64,000 bases of DNA from assembly GCA_009823505.1 (NCBI GenBank), contig VZQC01004566.1, positions 33,247-97,246 of the forward strand. Reading direction: 5' to 3'. This document shows, piece by piece, positions 12,331 through 23,984 of this stretch. This DNA comes from Rhizomys pruinosus. Its lineage: Eukaryota > Chordata > Mammalia > Rodentia > Spalacidae. Every line of letters begins with the position of its first letter. Within the stretch, counting starts at the first letter, position 1. Position numbers and translations under genes: made by a program. A model generated the notes under the pieces. The model worked only from the letters and a program-made list of their open reading frames with translations. It did not search any database and was not told the origin of the DNA.

Positions 12331-13504
12331 TACATTTAAACTACAGCTCTGCTTCCCACGCTAGCTTGCTGGAGCCTGTTCAAATCATCTGAGGTGAAGT
12401 TACTTTATCTCTTCATTGCACTTTAGACAAAGTCCACATGGGGCAACTGAAAAAACTCTTCATGACTCCAAAGTAACTTTAATGGACTGGCCTCTAATAC
12501 CAAGGTGCTTCCAGGGCCTGCCAGAAGCTGAAGGATGAGGAAGAATCAAACACATACCTATATGTAAATACATGATTTAAACCTCTTATGGCATTTTTCA
12601 AAATTCTGACTTAGGTTTGGAACACATACCCACAGCACATGTCTGTTCACAGATTTTTCAATAGAAAATTCCACGTGTTTGATGACACAGGCTATGTGGC
12701 CAAAGGCTCTGCCATGTTTATCATTGCATAGCAATGGATAAACAGTTCAGGAACGAGGGGTCTCAAGAGGTTTACCATGTGTTTTTGGCACAGCACAAAT
12801 GAAAGAAATGTGACTGGGAGTGGAACTGATCACCAAAGACCTCAAAATTGAAAGAGAAAAGAACAGAAAAATATTCCCAAATAGCAAAAGAAGATGATGT
12901 CCATTTCAGGCAGGAAATTTTTAGAGAAATACAACAGTATACTACAGACACAGCTTTGCGAACTCTACAAAGGATGCGAACTCACTTGTGTTTCATGTGT
13001 GGCCCATTAAGTTATCCCAGCTCTGCAGCTGAGGAGTCATTGAGTGACTTTGAAAGTTTACTCTGCTGAAGAGCAACTTCCCTGAGATTTGAACACACAG
13101 CCTCAACCTCCAGGGCCCACAGTCTTAGCCAAACATGCCATGCTGATCCACAACCTTCAAGCATACTCATTCTTGACAGATTAGTACTTTTGGACTATAC
13201 TGTTTTTTTAAAGAGATGGCTCAGCATGCTGCTCTAGCAGATCATTTCAGTTCCCAGCAACCATGGTTGCACAACCAAAAAGCTGTGATTTTTATTTCAT
13301 CACCTCTCCTGTGGCTACTTTGGTAAAATCAAGATGTGAGATAATCCATACTCTCAAGCATTTTATAATTTAATTTAACTCAACATGTACTTTTAACACA
13401 AATACACCAGTTATTTTGCTGGGCAACAAGAAAAGAAAAATGAATAATATAAAAGTCCTTCATCCAAAATCTTAAAAATCCCATAGTTACATAATATCTC
13501 TCTT
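12331..13504. other. No gene seen (left arm, non-repetitive)
   Basis: Single-copy-looking sequence apart from its mate at about 15440-16590. This is the best-conserved part of the inverted repeat. A weak tRNA-SINE-like stretch at 13208-13270 is too short to call. Confidence 0.4.
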
Positions 13505-13738
13505 ATTATTTTTTATTGTTATTAAACTTTTTCCATAAGTCTTACATCATTTCTCAATTGAATCTAGAGTTACTTCCCTTTCCATGCCCCCCCACACCAC
13601 CCAAGTCCCTTCACTCTGCCATACATGTCCTGCATCTTTTTCTGAGTCTTTCCAGAGTTTTTTTTTCCAGTTCTTTTGTTGTTATTGTTCTCTCCTACTT
13701 GTATTGCTTCAGTATATATACATATATATATATATATA
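13505..13738 (-). mobile_element. LINE-1 3' end (type X), bordering the palindrome spacer
   Basis: Antisense type X module: 'ttattgttattaaacttttt', 'catgtcctgcatctttttc', 'tccagttcttttgttgtta'. It ends at a (TA)n tract at 13717-13738, where the left arm stops. The mate is at 15178-15432. Confidence 0.8.
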
Positions 13739-15172
13739 ACATGTGAAAAACTTTTATTCCTCCTTCAATATCCAGTTCAAATGTCATGCCAAAGTCTAAT
13801 CTTCCTTTATTTCCAGGTTGAACTGAATAGCTGATTTACTTTGTATTCCACTTCTGAGATTTACTTATTCATATGGTTGTTTTGTTATCAGATTTAAATT
13901 ATTTGTAAAGCTGAACCATGTCTTATATATTATTTTACTCCTATCAGTGTTCAAAGTGCACAACAGAGTCTCAGATGTTTTTGAATTATTTGCAATGATT
14001 GGATGCAAAATCTGGCTACCAGCCAAGACTGACTGTGGTAAATTCAGATGCAGTGGAGTTAATCTTTCCTGCTATGATGTTTTTTAAATATTTGATGCTT
14101 TATACATGTCCTTTCTGCTTCTGACTGTACTATATTGTACCTACAAAGCTTATATATTCCTCAATTCCCAGCTTCATTGCTTCCCTGAAGGAATTTTCTC
14201 TCTCCAGGCAAAGCCAATCATTTGTGCCCTGATAAATCTCACAATTATACATATTTTATATAATTATTATTGCATTGTAGCTAACAGGATTTATTCCCCA
14301 AAAGCCTGAAAATTTATTAGTCATCAAATAAATACTCATCCCTCAGAATTAATTGTGACTTCCTTTGTGTATTTTACAGATTTTTTTTTGAATTCTACAT
14401 GTTTGCCTTAGGGTTATAAAGAGGAAATCTGCTTAGCTTCAGAAAAGGAAGCCTGTCTAGCAAGATCTGATTTTGACCTCAAGTGGATGGAACTGGTGGA
14501 TGAGGAGCTAAAAGGAGCAAGGGGTTCCCCCCTCACCCCCCAAATAAAACCCTGAGAGACCCCTGAGGACCAGATCCTCAACTGACCTCAAGGAAACAAA
14601 ACCTTGTTTAATCTGGACCGTGTGGCCTTAAGCATCCGAAGGAAAGTACAAATCAAAAAAATAAATAATCAGTAAGACCAGAGAAATTCATATCAGAATA
14701 AAACTCGAGATCTTGTAAAATGACAAAAAAGAAAAAAGAGAGCACTGTTGTTTGGCCTTTCTTAATTCTTACAGGCAGGTGCATCTGCTCTGTGGCTACC
14801 ACTGCTTTTGGCACTCCTCAAGGACATGAGATAAAGCCTTTTAACCTTTCAAAGTGGACTGGGTACTGCTGAGATACCCAGCTTTGTGAACTAAGTGGCT
14901 AATGGGAATTCAGCCTTGTCAGTAATATGAACTGCCATTGTTGACTACCTTGGTTGGAGGCCAGTGCAGGGGGATAAGACAGGATGTGTGCTTACTGGAC
15001 TTCATTGGGGACTAATGGGAGGGAAAGACCAAATGTGGAGCACAAGTGCAGGTTGATTTTTTGGGCTTCCAAGGAGGAGCCTTCGAGCACTTCCTTAAGG
15101 AAATATGATATATTTTAGGAAAAAAAAAAGTCCTCCAATTCAGGTGACATGTGTGTGTATGTATGTATAAAT

Positions 15173-15174
<2 letters not shown>
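13739..15174. other. Spacer between palindrome arms
   Basis: About 1.4 kb not shared between the arms. The first half is AT-rich. From about 14395 it is less AT-rich, with a C-rich tract at 14527-14540. No gene or repeat recognised; a 67-codon frame at 14106-14309 is unremarkable. It ends in 'tgtgtgtatgtatgtataa' leading into (TA)n. Confidence 0.6.
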
Positions 15175-15177
<3 letters not shown>

Positions 15178-15213
<36 letters not shown>

Positions 15214-15226
15214 TATATATGTTATA
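15178..15226. repeat. (TA)n microsatellite at palindrome centre
   Basis: About 20 TA units with small interruptions. Longer than the left-arm counterpart at 13717-13738. Confidence 0.9.
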
Positions 15227-17430
15227 TATACTGAAGCAATACAAGTAGGAAGAACAAACAAAAAAGAACTGGAAAAAAAAACTCTGGAAAGACTCAGAAA
15301 AAGATGCAGGACATGTAGGCAGAGTGAAGGGACTTGGGTGGTGTGGGGGGGCATGGAAAGGGAAGTAACTCTAGTTCAATTGAGAAATGATGTAAGACTT
15401 ATGGAAAAAAGTTTAATAACAATAAAAAAAATGAGAGATATATGTAACTATGGGATTTTTAAGATTTTGGATGAAGGACTTTTATATTATTCATTTTTCT
15501 TTTCTTGTTGCCCAGCAAAATAACTGGTGTATTTGTGTTAAAAGTACATGTTGAGTTAAATTAAATTATAAAATGCTTGAGAGTATGGATTATCTCACAT
15601 CTTGATTTTACCAAAGTAGCCACAGGAGAGGTGATGAAATAAAAATCACAGCTTTTTGGTTGTGCAACCATGGTTGCTGGGAACTGAATGATCTGCTAGA
15701 GCAGCATGCTGAGCCATCTCTTTAAAAACAGTATAGTCCAAAAGTACTAATCTGTCAAGAATGAGTATGCTTGAAGGTTGTGGATCAGCATGGCATGTTT
15801 GGCTAAGACTGTGGGCCCTGGAGGTTGAGGCTGTGTGTTCAAATCTCAGGGAAGTTGCTCTTCAGCAGAGTAAACTTTCAAAGTCACTCAATGACTCCTC
15901 AGCTGCAGAGCTGGGATAACTTAATGGGCCACACATGAAACACAAGTGAGTTCGCATCCTTTGTAGAGTTCGCAAAGCTGTGTCTGTAGTATACTGTTGT
16001 ATTTCTCTAAAAATCCTGCCTGAAATGGACATCATCTTCTTTTGCTATTTGGGAATATTTTTCTGTTCTTTTCTCTCTTCAATTTGGAGGTCTTTGGTGA
16101 TCAGTTCCACTCCCAGTCACATTTCTTTCATTTGTGCTGTGCCAAAAACACATGGTAAACCTCTTGAGACCCCTCGTTCCTGAACTGTTTATCCATTGCT
16201 ATGCAATGATAAACATGGCAGAGCCTTTGGCCACATAGCCTGTGTCATCAAACACGTGGAATTTTCTATTGAAAAATCTGTGAACAGACATGTGCTGTGG
16301 GTATGTGTTCCAAACCTAAGTCAGAATTTTGAAAAATGCCATAAGAGGTTTAAATCATGTATTTACATATAGGTATGTGTTTGATTCTTCCTCATCCTTC
16401 AGCGTCTGGCAGGCCCTGGAAGCACCTTGGTATTAGAGGCCAGTCCATTAAAGTTACTTTGGAGTCATGAAGAGTTTTTTCAGTTGCCCCATGTGGACTT
16501 TGTCTAAAGTGCAATGAAGAGATAAAGTAACTTCACCTCAGATGATTTGAACAGGCTCCAGCAAGCTAGCGTGGGAAGCAGAGCTGTAGTTTAAATGTAG
16601 TAGAGGGACTCAAATCTATGGTTTGGGTATGGATAGTGTTCTCCAAGGCTTGGTCCCCAGGGTGATAGAGAGATGATGTGGATTTTTAAGAGAAAGGGGC
16701 CTAGTATGAAGTTCTTCCATCCCTGTAGATATGCCTTTGATGGAGATTGTCAATTTCCCTCTCTTTCCTGGCTCATGGGAATACTCCTCTGACATGTGCT
16801 TTGGCCATGATGTGATTCTCTTGCTAGAGGCCCAAATTAAGGGATCTTGAACTTGAACCTTGGGTTTGAGACCAAAAATAAATAGCCAGTGTTAGATATC
16901 ATTATAGTAATAGAAAAGCTGACTTTGACACGAGGCTGTCTTGCACATTTAATTAAATAGAGTGTGTGTTTTTTTTCTACATAGAATGTTTATGTTAACC
17001 ACAGTTTTGATCCAATTCTTCTTGAGCTTCTGGTATAGATTCTTTCATTCTGCACTGTACAATACCTAGAGACTGGCCATCTGTTGTTATTACACTTGGA
17101 AGTGTTGACCCAATAATGATAATCAGATTTTAAAGAACAAATATGAATAGAAAGAATATCTCATTAAATTAAAAAAACAGTTACATGTCAAGTGATAATA
17201 TTATGAATCTATTATTGTACATGTATTTATTCATGTTATTTTAATTGATTTTTACGCATTTCATACAAGACATCTTAATTGTCTTTATGCTCCTTCCCCC
17301 ACTGCACCATAGCTCCACCAGGTTTCATGCACTCTGTCACATATGTTAAGTCCTCACTGAGTCAAGCTTTTTGGACCCAGATGTCCTTCAGGGCAAATTC
17401 ATCCAGTGGAATCCAGTTAGTTAGACTTCC

Positions 17431-17660
17431 TTTTTTTTTTTTTTTTTTTGTTATTACTGTATGTGTATGAATGTATTGTCTGCATGCAAGTTCGTGCACC
17501 AGGACGTGCAATGCCGCGGAGGTCAGAAGAGGATGTCGGATTCCCCTGGAACTGGAGTTTTCAGATGGCTCTCGGCTGCCATGGTGGGTGCTGGGGATCG
17601 ACACCGGGTCCCTCTGCAAGAGCGGTCGCACTCTTAACCGCTAGGCATCTCTCCAGCCCA
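17431..17660 (-). mobile_element. B3-like SINE, right-arm mate with indels
   Basis: Mate of 11265-11488. Relative to it, single bases are gained or lost near 'gttcgtgcacc', 'ccaggacg', 'catggtggg', 'gacaccgggtccc', 'gtcgcac' and 'taggcatc', so boxes A and B are damaged only in this copy. Confidence 0.9.
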
Positions 17661-18329
17661 GCTAGACTTCCTTAAAGAAGATCAAGGTTCTCTCACCAAG
17701 CAGTGATCATCTGTCAGCAGTTGTTTGGCTAAGGCTGGGGCCTGCTGCCAATTTCTCCATGTCTATGCTGGGGTTTTTTTCTGACTGAGTTTGCATGGGT
17801 CCATGCATGTTGTCACCATGGCTGTAAGTTCATATGAGCAAGTTCCCCAGAGGCCTAGAAGACTCTGTTTTCCCTATGATCATGCACCAACAGTGGCTCT
17901 CACAATCTTTCAGCTCCACAATGATCCCTGAGCCATGGTAGGTGAGGTTTAATATACTATCCTATCCAGGAACATGCACTCTGTAGTCTCTCATTCTCTA
18001 CACATTTGGGGCAATGGTGGCCTTCTCTGTGCACCATACTCTGTTGCATGAGGAGTCTTCTCTGGTGACAGTTGAGCAATGCATTGGTATTATCTCTACC
18101 CCTTTTTCCACTATGTTACCTAAACCTTAGGTGTAGAGGCTCTACTATAGATGTGTTACTTAGGGATGGGCACCTCTCAGACATGTTTTCTCTGTATGTG
18201 AGCAGTCATGGAACTCTGTAATAGTTTTCCATAGCAAATAAATTTAGTTTTATTTGTTTCTTTCAGTGGGAACAAATTTTATCTTATTTAAGGTACTACT
18301 AAAATTTTAAATGGAAAACAGCTTGTAGT

Positions 18330-20285
18330 ATTTTTTTACTTTTTTTATTGAGCTATTTATGTGCATTTCATACAACCTTTCCCAATCAAATTTAGACCTG
18401 TTTCCCATCCATCCCTGCCCCTACCCACCAGAACTGCATTCTGCCACACATGTTACATTCTGTCTTGCATGCTTTTTAATTTTTTAATTAGTCTTTTTTA
18501 TTTTTTCACTGTAGAAGTTTAATGTTTTGTTTTTTTTTCTTTTGTTGTTGTTGTTCCCTTTAATTTATATTATACTCAACATACACAATATAAACTCCGC
18601 ACATATATCAAAATGACAGAGTCTGAAAATAAACTATAGGTTAACTCCAAAACATGTTTGGGATTCACTTTTTAACAGTAATGTTGCATGCATGAATGTA
18701 AAAAGAAATATAACTTTATTTTAATTAATAGATTATATATATATATAATATAATATATATTTAAATGTACTTTTAAGAAAGAAGAGTTATGCTTTCTCAT
18801 AAATCTTAAAATTTAGGAAAATAGAGACATAAACACAAGATATATCTATAGTAGCATCAGTCAATGTGGTATACTTTACTAAAGCAATCACCCAGCTTGA
18901 CTTACATATAAAGATTTGGTGTAGGATCCACAAATGAGGGACACCATAAGCCGTTTGTTTTTCTGGGACTGTGTAATTCACTTAGCGTAACAGCTTCTAC
19001 TTCTATCCATTTACCTGAAAATTTCATGATGTTCTCTTTCTTTCTTTACCATTGCATAGAACTCCATTTAGAAGATGTACTACATTTCATTATCTACTCA
19101 TCAATTGAGGGACACTGTGGGTTGCTTTCAGCTCTTCGCTATGCAGTAAACAAGGTTGTACACATATCTCTGCAACAAGATGAATCTTTTGAGTATTACC
19201 AGGAATGGATGACTGGGTCAAATGGAGGTTCATTTTGAGCCGTTTAAGTTCTCTACACTGCTTTCCCTAGGGGTTGCATGAGTTTGCATTCTCCAGCAGA
19301 ATGAATGAGTGTTCCTTTTCCCACAACCTCTCAAGCATTAGTATCATGTGATTTCTTTAGTCTATAGCCAGTCTTACAATATTCTTAAAGTGGTTTTAAT
19401 TTGTATTTCCTTAATTACTAGCTAATGTTGAACACTTTTTAAGAAGTTTCTCCAGCTGTCTTTATGTCTTCATTTGTGCAGTCTCTGTTCAGCTCTTTAC
19501 TCCCATCTTTCGATTGGGTTATTTGTTTTCTTATTCCTCTGTTTTGAGTAATTTATATAATCCGGGTGTTAATCCTTTGTCAGATGTAGTCACTGTGAAG
19601 GTTTCTTCCCACTCTGGGTTTTTCTTTTTACTTTGATTGTTTTCTTTACTGTACAGAAGCTTTTTAGTTTAATAGAGTCCCACTTGTCCAATTGTTGTGA
19701 TCTTATTTCCTGTGCAGCTGCTGTCTGTCTATGGTCATACCACCCTGAATATGTCCAATCTCTTCTGATCTTGGAAGCAATATTTTTAATAGCCCATCCT
19801 TTTTTCATAAATTTTATTTTTATTTTTTAACAAACCTGAGACCGTGCCCCCCCATTCCCTCACCCACCAGAGCTCATGCACCCTGCCAAACATGCTTTTC
19901 ATCTCTTTCTCAGTCTTTCTAATATTCTCCATGAGGAAGTTGACTGTTTTTGAGCAGAATTCACTGTTTCAGTCAGTTCTTCGATGCAGTCCTTTCTGTT
20001 GTTGTTGTTGTTTCCAATATGCATCACTCACCTGCTTTGGACAAAAGCCAGGGGGTCTACACAAGAAATACTTACAACTAGGTAATTGCAATAGCATCCA
20101 CAGATGAGGGATACCACTCATTGTTTGTTTTTCTGGGACTGTGTTACTTCACTCAGCATGATTCTTTAGCTCCAGCCATTTTCCTGCAAAGCTCATGATG
20201 TCGTCTTTCTTTACTGCTACATAGAACTCCATTGTCTAGATGTACCACATTTCCTCTAATCCACTCATCAGTTAATAGCCCATCC
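18330..20285 (-). mobile_element. LINE-1 fragments, right-arm mates
   Basis: Antisense counterparts of 8614-10610: a type X 3'UTR at 18330-18600, ORF2 C-terminal text at 18900-19800, and the later insertion at 19800-20270 with its duplicated flank. Frames are broken. Confidence 0.88.
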
Positions 20286-20589
20286 TTAAAGTAGGGTTGT
20301 GAGAAGATATAAACACTTACTGAGTATGAGTGATGTGCTAGGCCTCCTGGAAGTCACTGGTAAGGAATTAGAGAAATACCACTCTCTCAAGAGAGAAACA
20401 TGCCCATAAGCATCTATATAATGCTGCAGTTGAGTGGTAATATTGTATAGATTAAAGGTATTATGAGGTTTTGTCAATGAGCTAAATTTGAACTCTAGTT
20501 CTTATTCTAATAGTTGCTTATTATATAAAGGGAATAGTCACTAATTTCCTGATTCTTGAGCTTTTTATTATAAGGATTAATTAATTGTG

Positions 20590-20815
20590 ACTTATTTTTT
20601 TTGGTTATGTGTATTAGTATTACTCCCACTTGTCTCTAGGTGCACCCATATGTTGTGCAGTGCCTGTGGAGAATAGAAGAGGGCAACTAGAGTTATAGAC
20701 AGTTTCTAGCTGCCATGTGGGTGCTGGAATTTGAACTCAGGTCTTCTGCAAGAACACTCAGTGCTCTTCACTAACACTCAGTGCCTTCACTACTGAGCCA
20801 TCTCTCCAGCCCCTC
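20590..20815 (-). mobile_element. B3-type SINE, right-arm mate
   Basis: Mate of 8085-8330, including the internal 20-bp tandem block. One base of the block is missing and there is a small change in the A-rich tail. Confidence 0.85.
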
Positions 20816-22570
20816 TTGAGCCTTCTCATATGTGTAATGGCCATCATTCCATTAGCCTTATTGTACTAATGGATATAATTGCATCATTCATAGTAGGTGT
20901 TCAATGGGTGAGTTATAAACTCTGTGGTGATCAACATTCTTATGTGCATGGAAAGTAGGGTATGACCTGTGGTAGGATCCCACCAGCCAGGTCTCTGTGA
21001 CATTTATTATTAACTTCTTCCATTTGCTGTGATTCTTTAGTTTAGATTCAGTTTTTTCCTTCTTTCTCTCTTTTAACTCATCTTTACACACAATATTTAT
21101 ATTGGTGTAGATTATTGTGCATGGTAATTATGCCTCAGGTTATAGCTCGCTGTAAAATACAGAGTGATTATTGTTCATCTGTGGTTTTTGCTTAATGGTA
21201 TATTTTTATTGGGTACCAATAATCACCTAATTGCTATGAGTTATTGAAATAAGATATAATGCTCTGCTAAAGATTACCTTAATTATGAGGCAAGGTTATT
21301 AGTGCAGAAATCTGAGCACTAGACTGTGCTCAGGGCCCCTCACATTTGGAGACAAGGCAGCCTTTACCCAGAAACTGGTCAACTCTTGTTTCAGTTGCTG
21401 CTTTGATGAGATTGGTAGCATGTGAGCCTGTAATAATGCCCTGAAGCATGCTGGGAAAACTGCTGCTGCCTAAAATAAGGACTGTCTGATGTTATATAGA
21501 CACTGGCTTTTTTATTTGTTTCTACTTAGATTTTTAACCATGAATATATTTCTCTCCTTATACACTATTTCTGTATTCATGTTCAAATATGTATTCCATG
21601 AATTTCCTTTTTAAAATATAGTTTCGTTAAATAAAATTTTGCTAATGTTTCTGGCAATAGAAATGATAGCAACAGTTTAACCTTCTGTTTATTAAGTGGA
21701 AATTTGAGTGTAAATGCATCTATGGAAAATGTATCTGTTCAGAAGTAGGCAAAGTATGAAAGTAGGCAAAGAATTATAGTATAATTTCTGTGGATGGAGC
21801 AGGCTGTATTCTGAACTCACATTACATTTTACTGTTTACCTGTGCGGGCTCACTCCCAAGGTCATTGTCACACACTCCAAAGTTACAGTCAATGCACATT
21901 TGGCAAAAGGGAAATCTTTGCAGTTGGATTAAGGATCTCTCTAATCTTGACAAGATGAAAAGATAGGTTCAAACTAAATTTTGACATACCTATAATTGTT
22001 TCCCAAAACAGACACATACACTTTCAGATATGAGTGTTTCTATACTATATGTAAGGGAAAGACATAAAACCAAATCCTAGAATTATAAAGTTGTAGCAGA
22101 GATGGTAGCATTATATGAATGTTAAGAGAAAAATAGGGGTGATCATTAGAGAGAAAGACAATCTCCTGACTTGAAAGCTTAGAGCAGCAATGTTTAACTT
22201 GAGAGATAGATGAAAGAGGAGAGCAGAGAGAGAGAGAGCGAGAGAGACGAGGAGATAATAAACTTCTTAGTGCATGAAATTGTAGAAGTCAAAAAAAGAG
22301 GCAATTTGATTTAATTATCATGTCCCAGAATGGAGTGAGGTCTGAGAAATGGAAGAAGGTATACATTAATTACTTTTTTGTTGCTTTGATAAAACACCAG
22401 GGCCAAGGAACTTAGAAGGAAATGTTTATGTGGGCTTAGGATTCCAGAGGGATAAGAGCCCATCATTGTAGGGAGGCATTTTGGCAGAGCTGGCTGGAGC
22501 CAAAAGCTGAGAGCTCACATCTTCAACCACTCACAGGAAAGAGAGAACAAATGAGGAAGTGGAGTAAGGC

Positions 22571-22571
22571 N
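22571..22571. other. Ambiguous base at palindrome end
   Basis: A single n immediately after the last base that matches the left arm. The sequence beyond it does not continue the LTR-like relic found left of 6322. Confidence 0.99.
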
Positions 22572-23135
22572 AAAGGATGTTTTCATTTTAAAGAAAAAAA
22601 ATTAGGATTAGTTTACAAAGTATGATTCCTCAGATTTTTCTCAGAAAGAATGACGCTTGCTGAGGCCTTTCAGAGTGCCCTCTGCCCTACCTGAGCCCTG
22701 CACAGTTGCTCCAAGTAGTGGCCTTTAAGGATTTCCAAGATTCTACATTCCTGCAGAACTGAAGATTTCTCTTACAGTTGGTATCAGACCTTGCTCTGAA
22801 GCAGTCACAACCTACAGCTATTTCTGGCCTAGCTTTTGGTCTGAGGTCATTAAGTAGCCCAAGTTGCTGACATAGAAAAAGCAAGACTATGGGAGATTAA
22901 ATCAGCAAGGTATCAAATAAGGGAATCTATGAACAGACATGGTTTTCCCTATGTATGACTTTCATTTGGGACAGATAGGCTTGCAAATCTGAGCTAGGAC
23001 CTAAATGATTTGCCACTCTGTCCCTGTTCCCAGGTGAGAATCCATTAGCTAGAGATGCATACTATTGTATGGACTATGCCAAATTTATCACCAAAGCCAG
23101 ATCTAAAACATAATCCATGGGATACAAGCTGAGAT
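22572..23135. other. No gene seen
   Basis: Sequence just beyond the ambiguous base. A 65-codon minus-strand frame has no recognisable feature. Confidence 0.4.
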
Positions 23136-23152
23136 GAAAATGAAAAGCACAG

Positions 23153-23369
23153 GGCTGGAGAGATGGCCTAGCGTTAAGAGCACGACTGTTCTTGCAGGGA
23201 CCCAGGTTTGATCCCCACACCCACGCGGGCCGAGAACCGTCTTTAACTCCAGTTCCAGGGGAATCAAATGCCCTCTTCTGACCTCCGGCACTGCACGACA
23301 CGGGTGCACAAACTACGATGCAGACGTACATTTTATACACATAGACATAAATAAAATTAAAAAAAAAAA
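23153..23369 (+). mobile_element. B3-like SINE, indel-rich
   Basis: Target-site duplication gaaaatgaaaagcacag at 23136-23152 and 23370-23386, with an A-rich tail. The body is missing single bases at several usually constant places ('tagcgttaag', 'gcagggacc', 'cccacaccc'), like the right palindrome arm. No 17-bp duplication. A 135-codon antisense frame across it is not a gene. Confidence 0.92.
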
Positions 23370-23689
23370 GAAAATGAAAAGCACAGAAAATGAAGTCAAT
23401 GAAACTATAACAGAAAATTCCCCATACCCAAGAAATAGATCTCAAATTGTAAGAGGCATTTAGAACCTCAGATAGGACCACAGAAGACCATTTCCACTAC
23501 ACATAGTTAAAATGTAACAATGGAACAAAGAAACACTCAGTAAAACCTGAAGAAGAAAAATGCTAACCCCAAAAACAAACAATAACATCAGACCTGGGCA
23601 GAAATTCTGAAAACCAAGAAAGCATGAAATAAATATATTTCAAGCCGTGAAAGTAAATTGTTGCCAATCACTTCTATAGCCAGACACAG

Positions 23690-23835
23690 CCCTTAGACGC
23701 TCTGGCTGCCCTTGCTGAGGACCTGAGTTTGGTTCCTAAGCACCCATGTGGTGAATAACCACTGTCCATAACTCCAGTGTCCTCTTCTGGCCCCCACAGG
23801 TATTGCCCACACATGGTAATGCACTCACATTAACC
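23690..23835 (+). mobile_element. Old B3/B2-type SINE
   Basis: Degraded head, then 'gaggacctgagtttggttcc', 'gcacccatgtggtg', 'taactccagtgtcctcttct'. It runs into the T-run of the neighbouring B1. Confidence 0.75.
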
Positions 23836-23984
23836 TTTTTTTTTTTTTTTTGGTCTTTTCGAGACAGGGTCTCCCTGTAGTCCTAACTTACTCTGTAGAC
23901 CAGGCTGGCCTTGAACTCACAAAGATCCACCTGCCTCTGCCTCCCAAGTGCTAGGATTAAAGGCATGTGCCACCACACCTGGCC
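23836..23984 (-). mobile_element. B1 SINE
   Basis: Antisense full-length B1: T-run, 'gagacagggtctccctgtag', 'ccaggctggccttgaactc', 'cctctgcctcccaagtgcta', 'caccacacctggcc'. Little diverged. Confidence 0.97.

Larger units (their letters stand above)
6322..13738 (+). repeat. Left arm of a ~7.4-kb inverted repeat (palindrome)
   Basis: This arm reappears in reverse complement at 15175-22570. Paired points: 6322 with 22570, 8424 with 20477, 11266 with about 17659, and 13516 with about 15425. Coordinate sums drift from 28892 to 28941, so the right arm is about 50 bases shorter. Long stretches (for example 12700-13060) are almost identical, and a 63-codon open frame is identical in both arms. Every SINE and LINE insertion in this arm has its mate in the other. 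Confidence 0.95.
15175..22570 (-). repeat. Right arm of the inverted repeat; indel-rich copy
   Basis: Reverse complement of 6322-13738. Differences are unevenly spread. Stretches such as 15600-16560 are nearly perfect, while 17100, 17480-17650, 21000-21110 and 22200-22260 hold clusters of one-base insertions and deletions. The arm ends one base before the ambiguous base at 22571. Its repeats are the mates of those in the left arm: LINE-1 ends at 15236-15432, 18330-18600 and 19800-20280, B3-like SINEs at 17431-17660 and 20590-20815, and the Lx-like 3'UTR at about 17235-18100. Confidence 0.95.

Noticed and set aside
23074..23481. 135-codon minus-strand open frame
   Set aside because: It crosses an antisense B3-like SINE with indels; the peptide is SINE translation.
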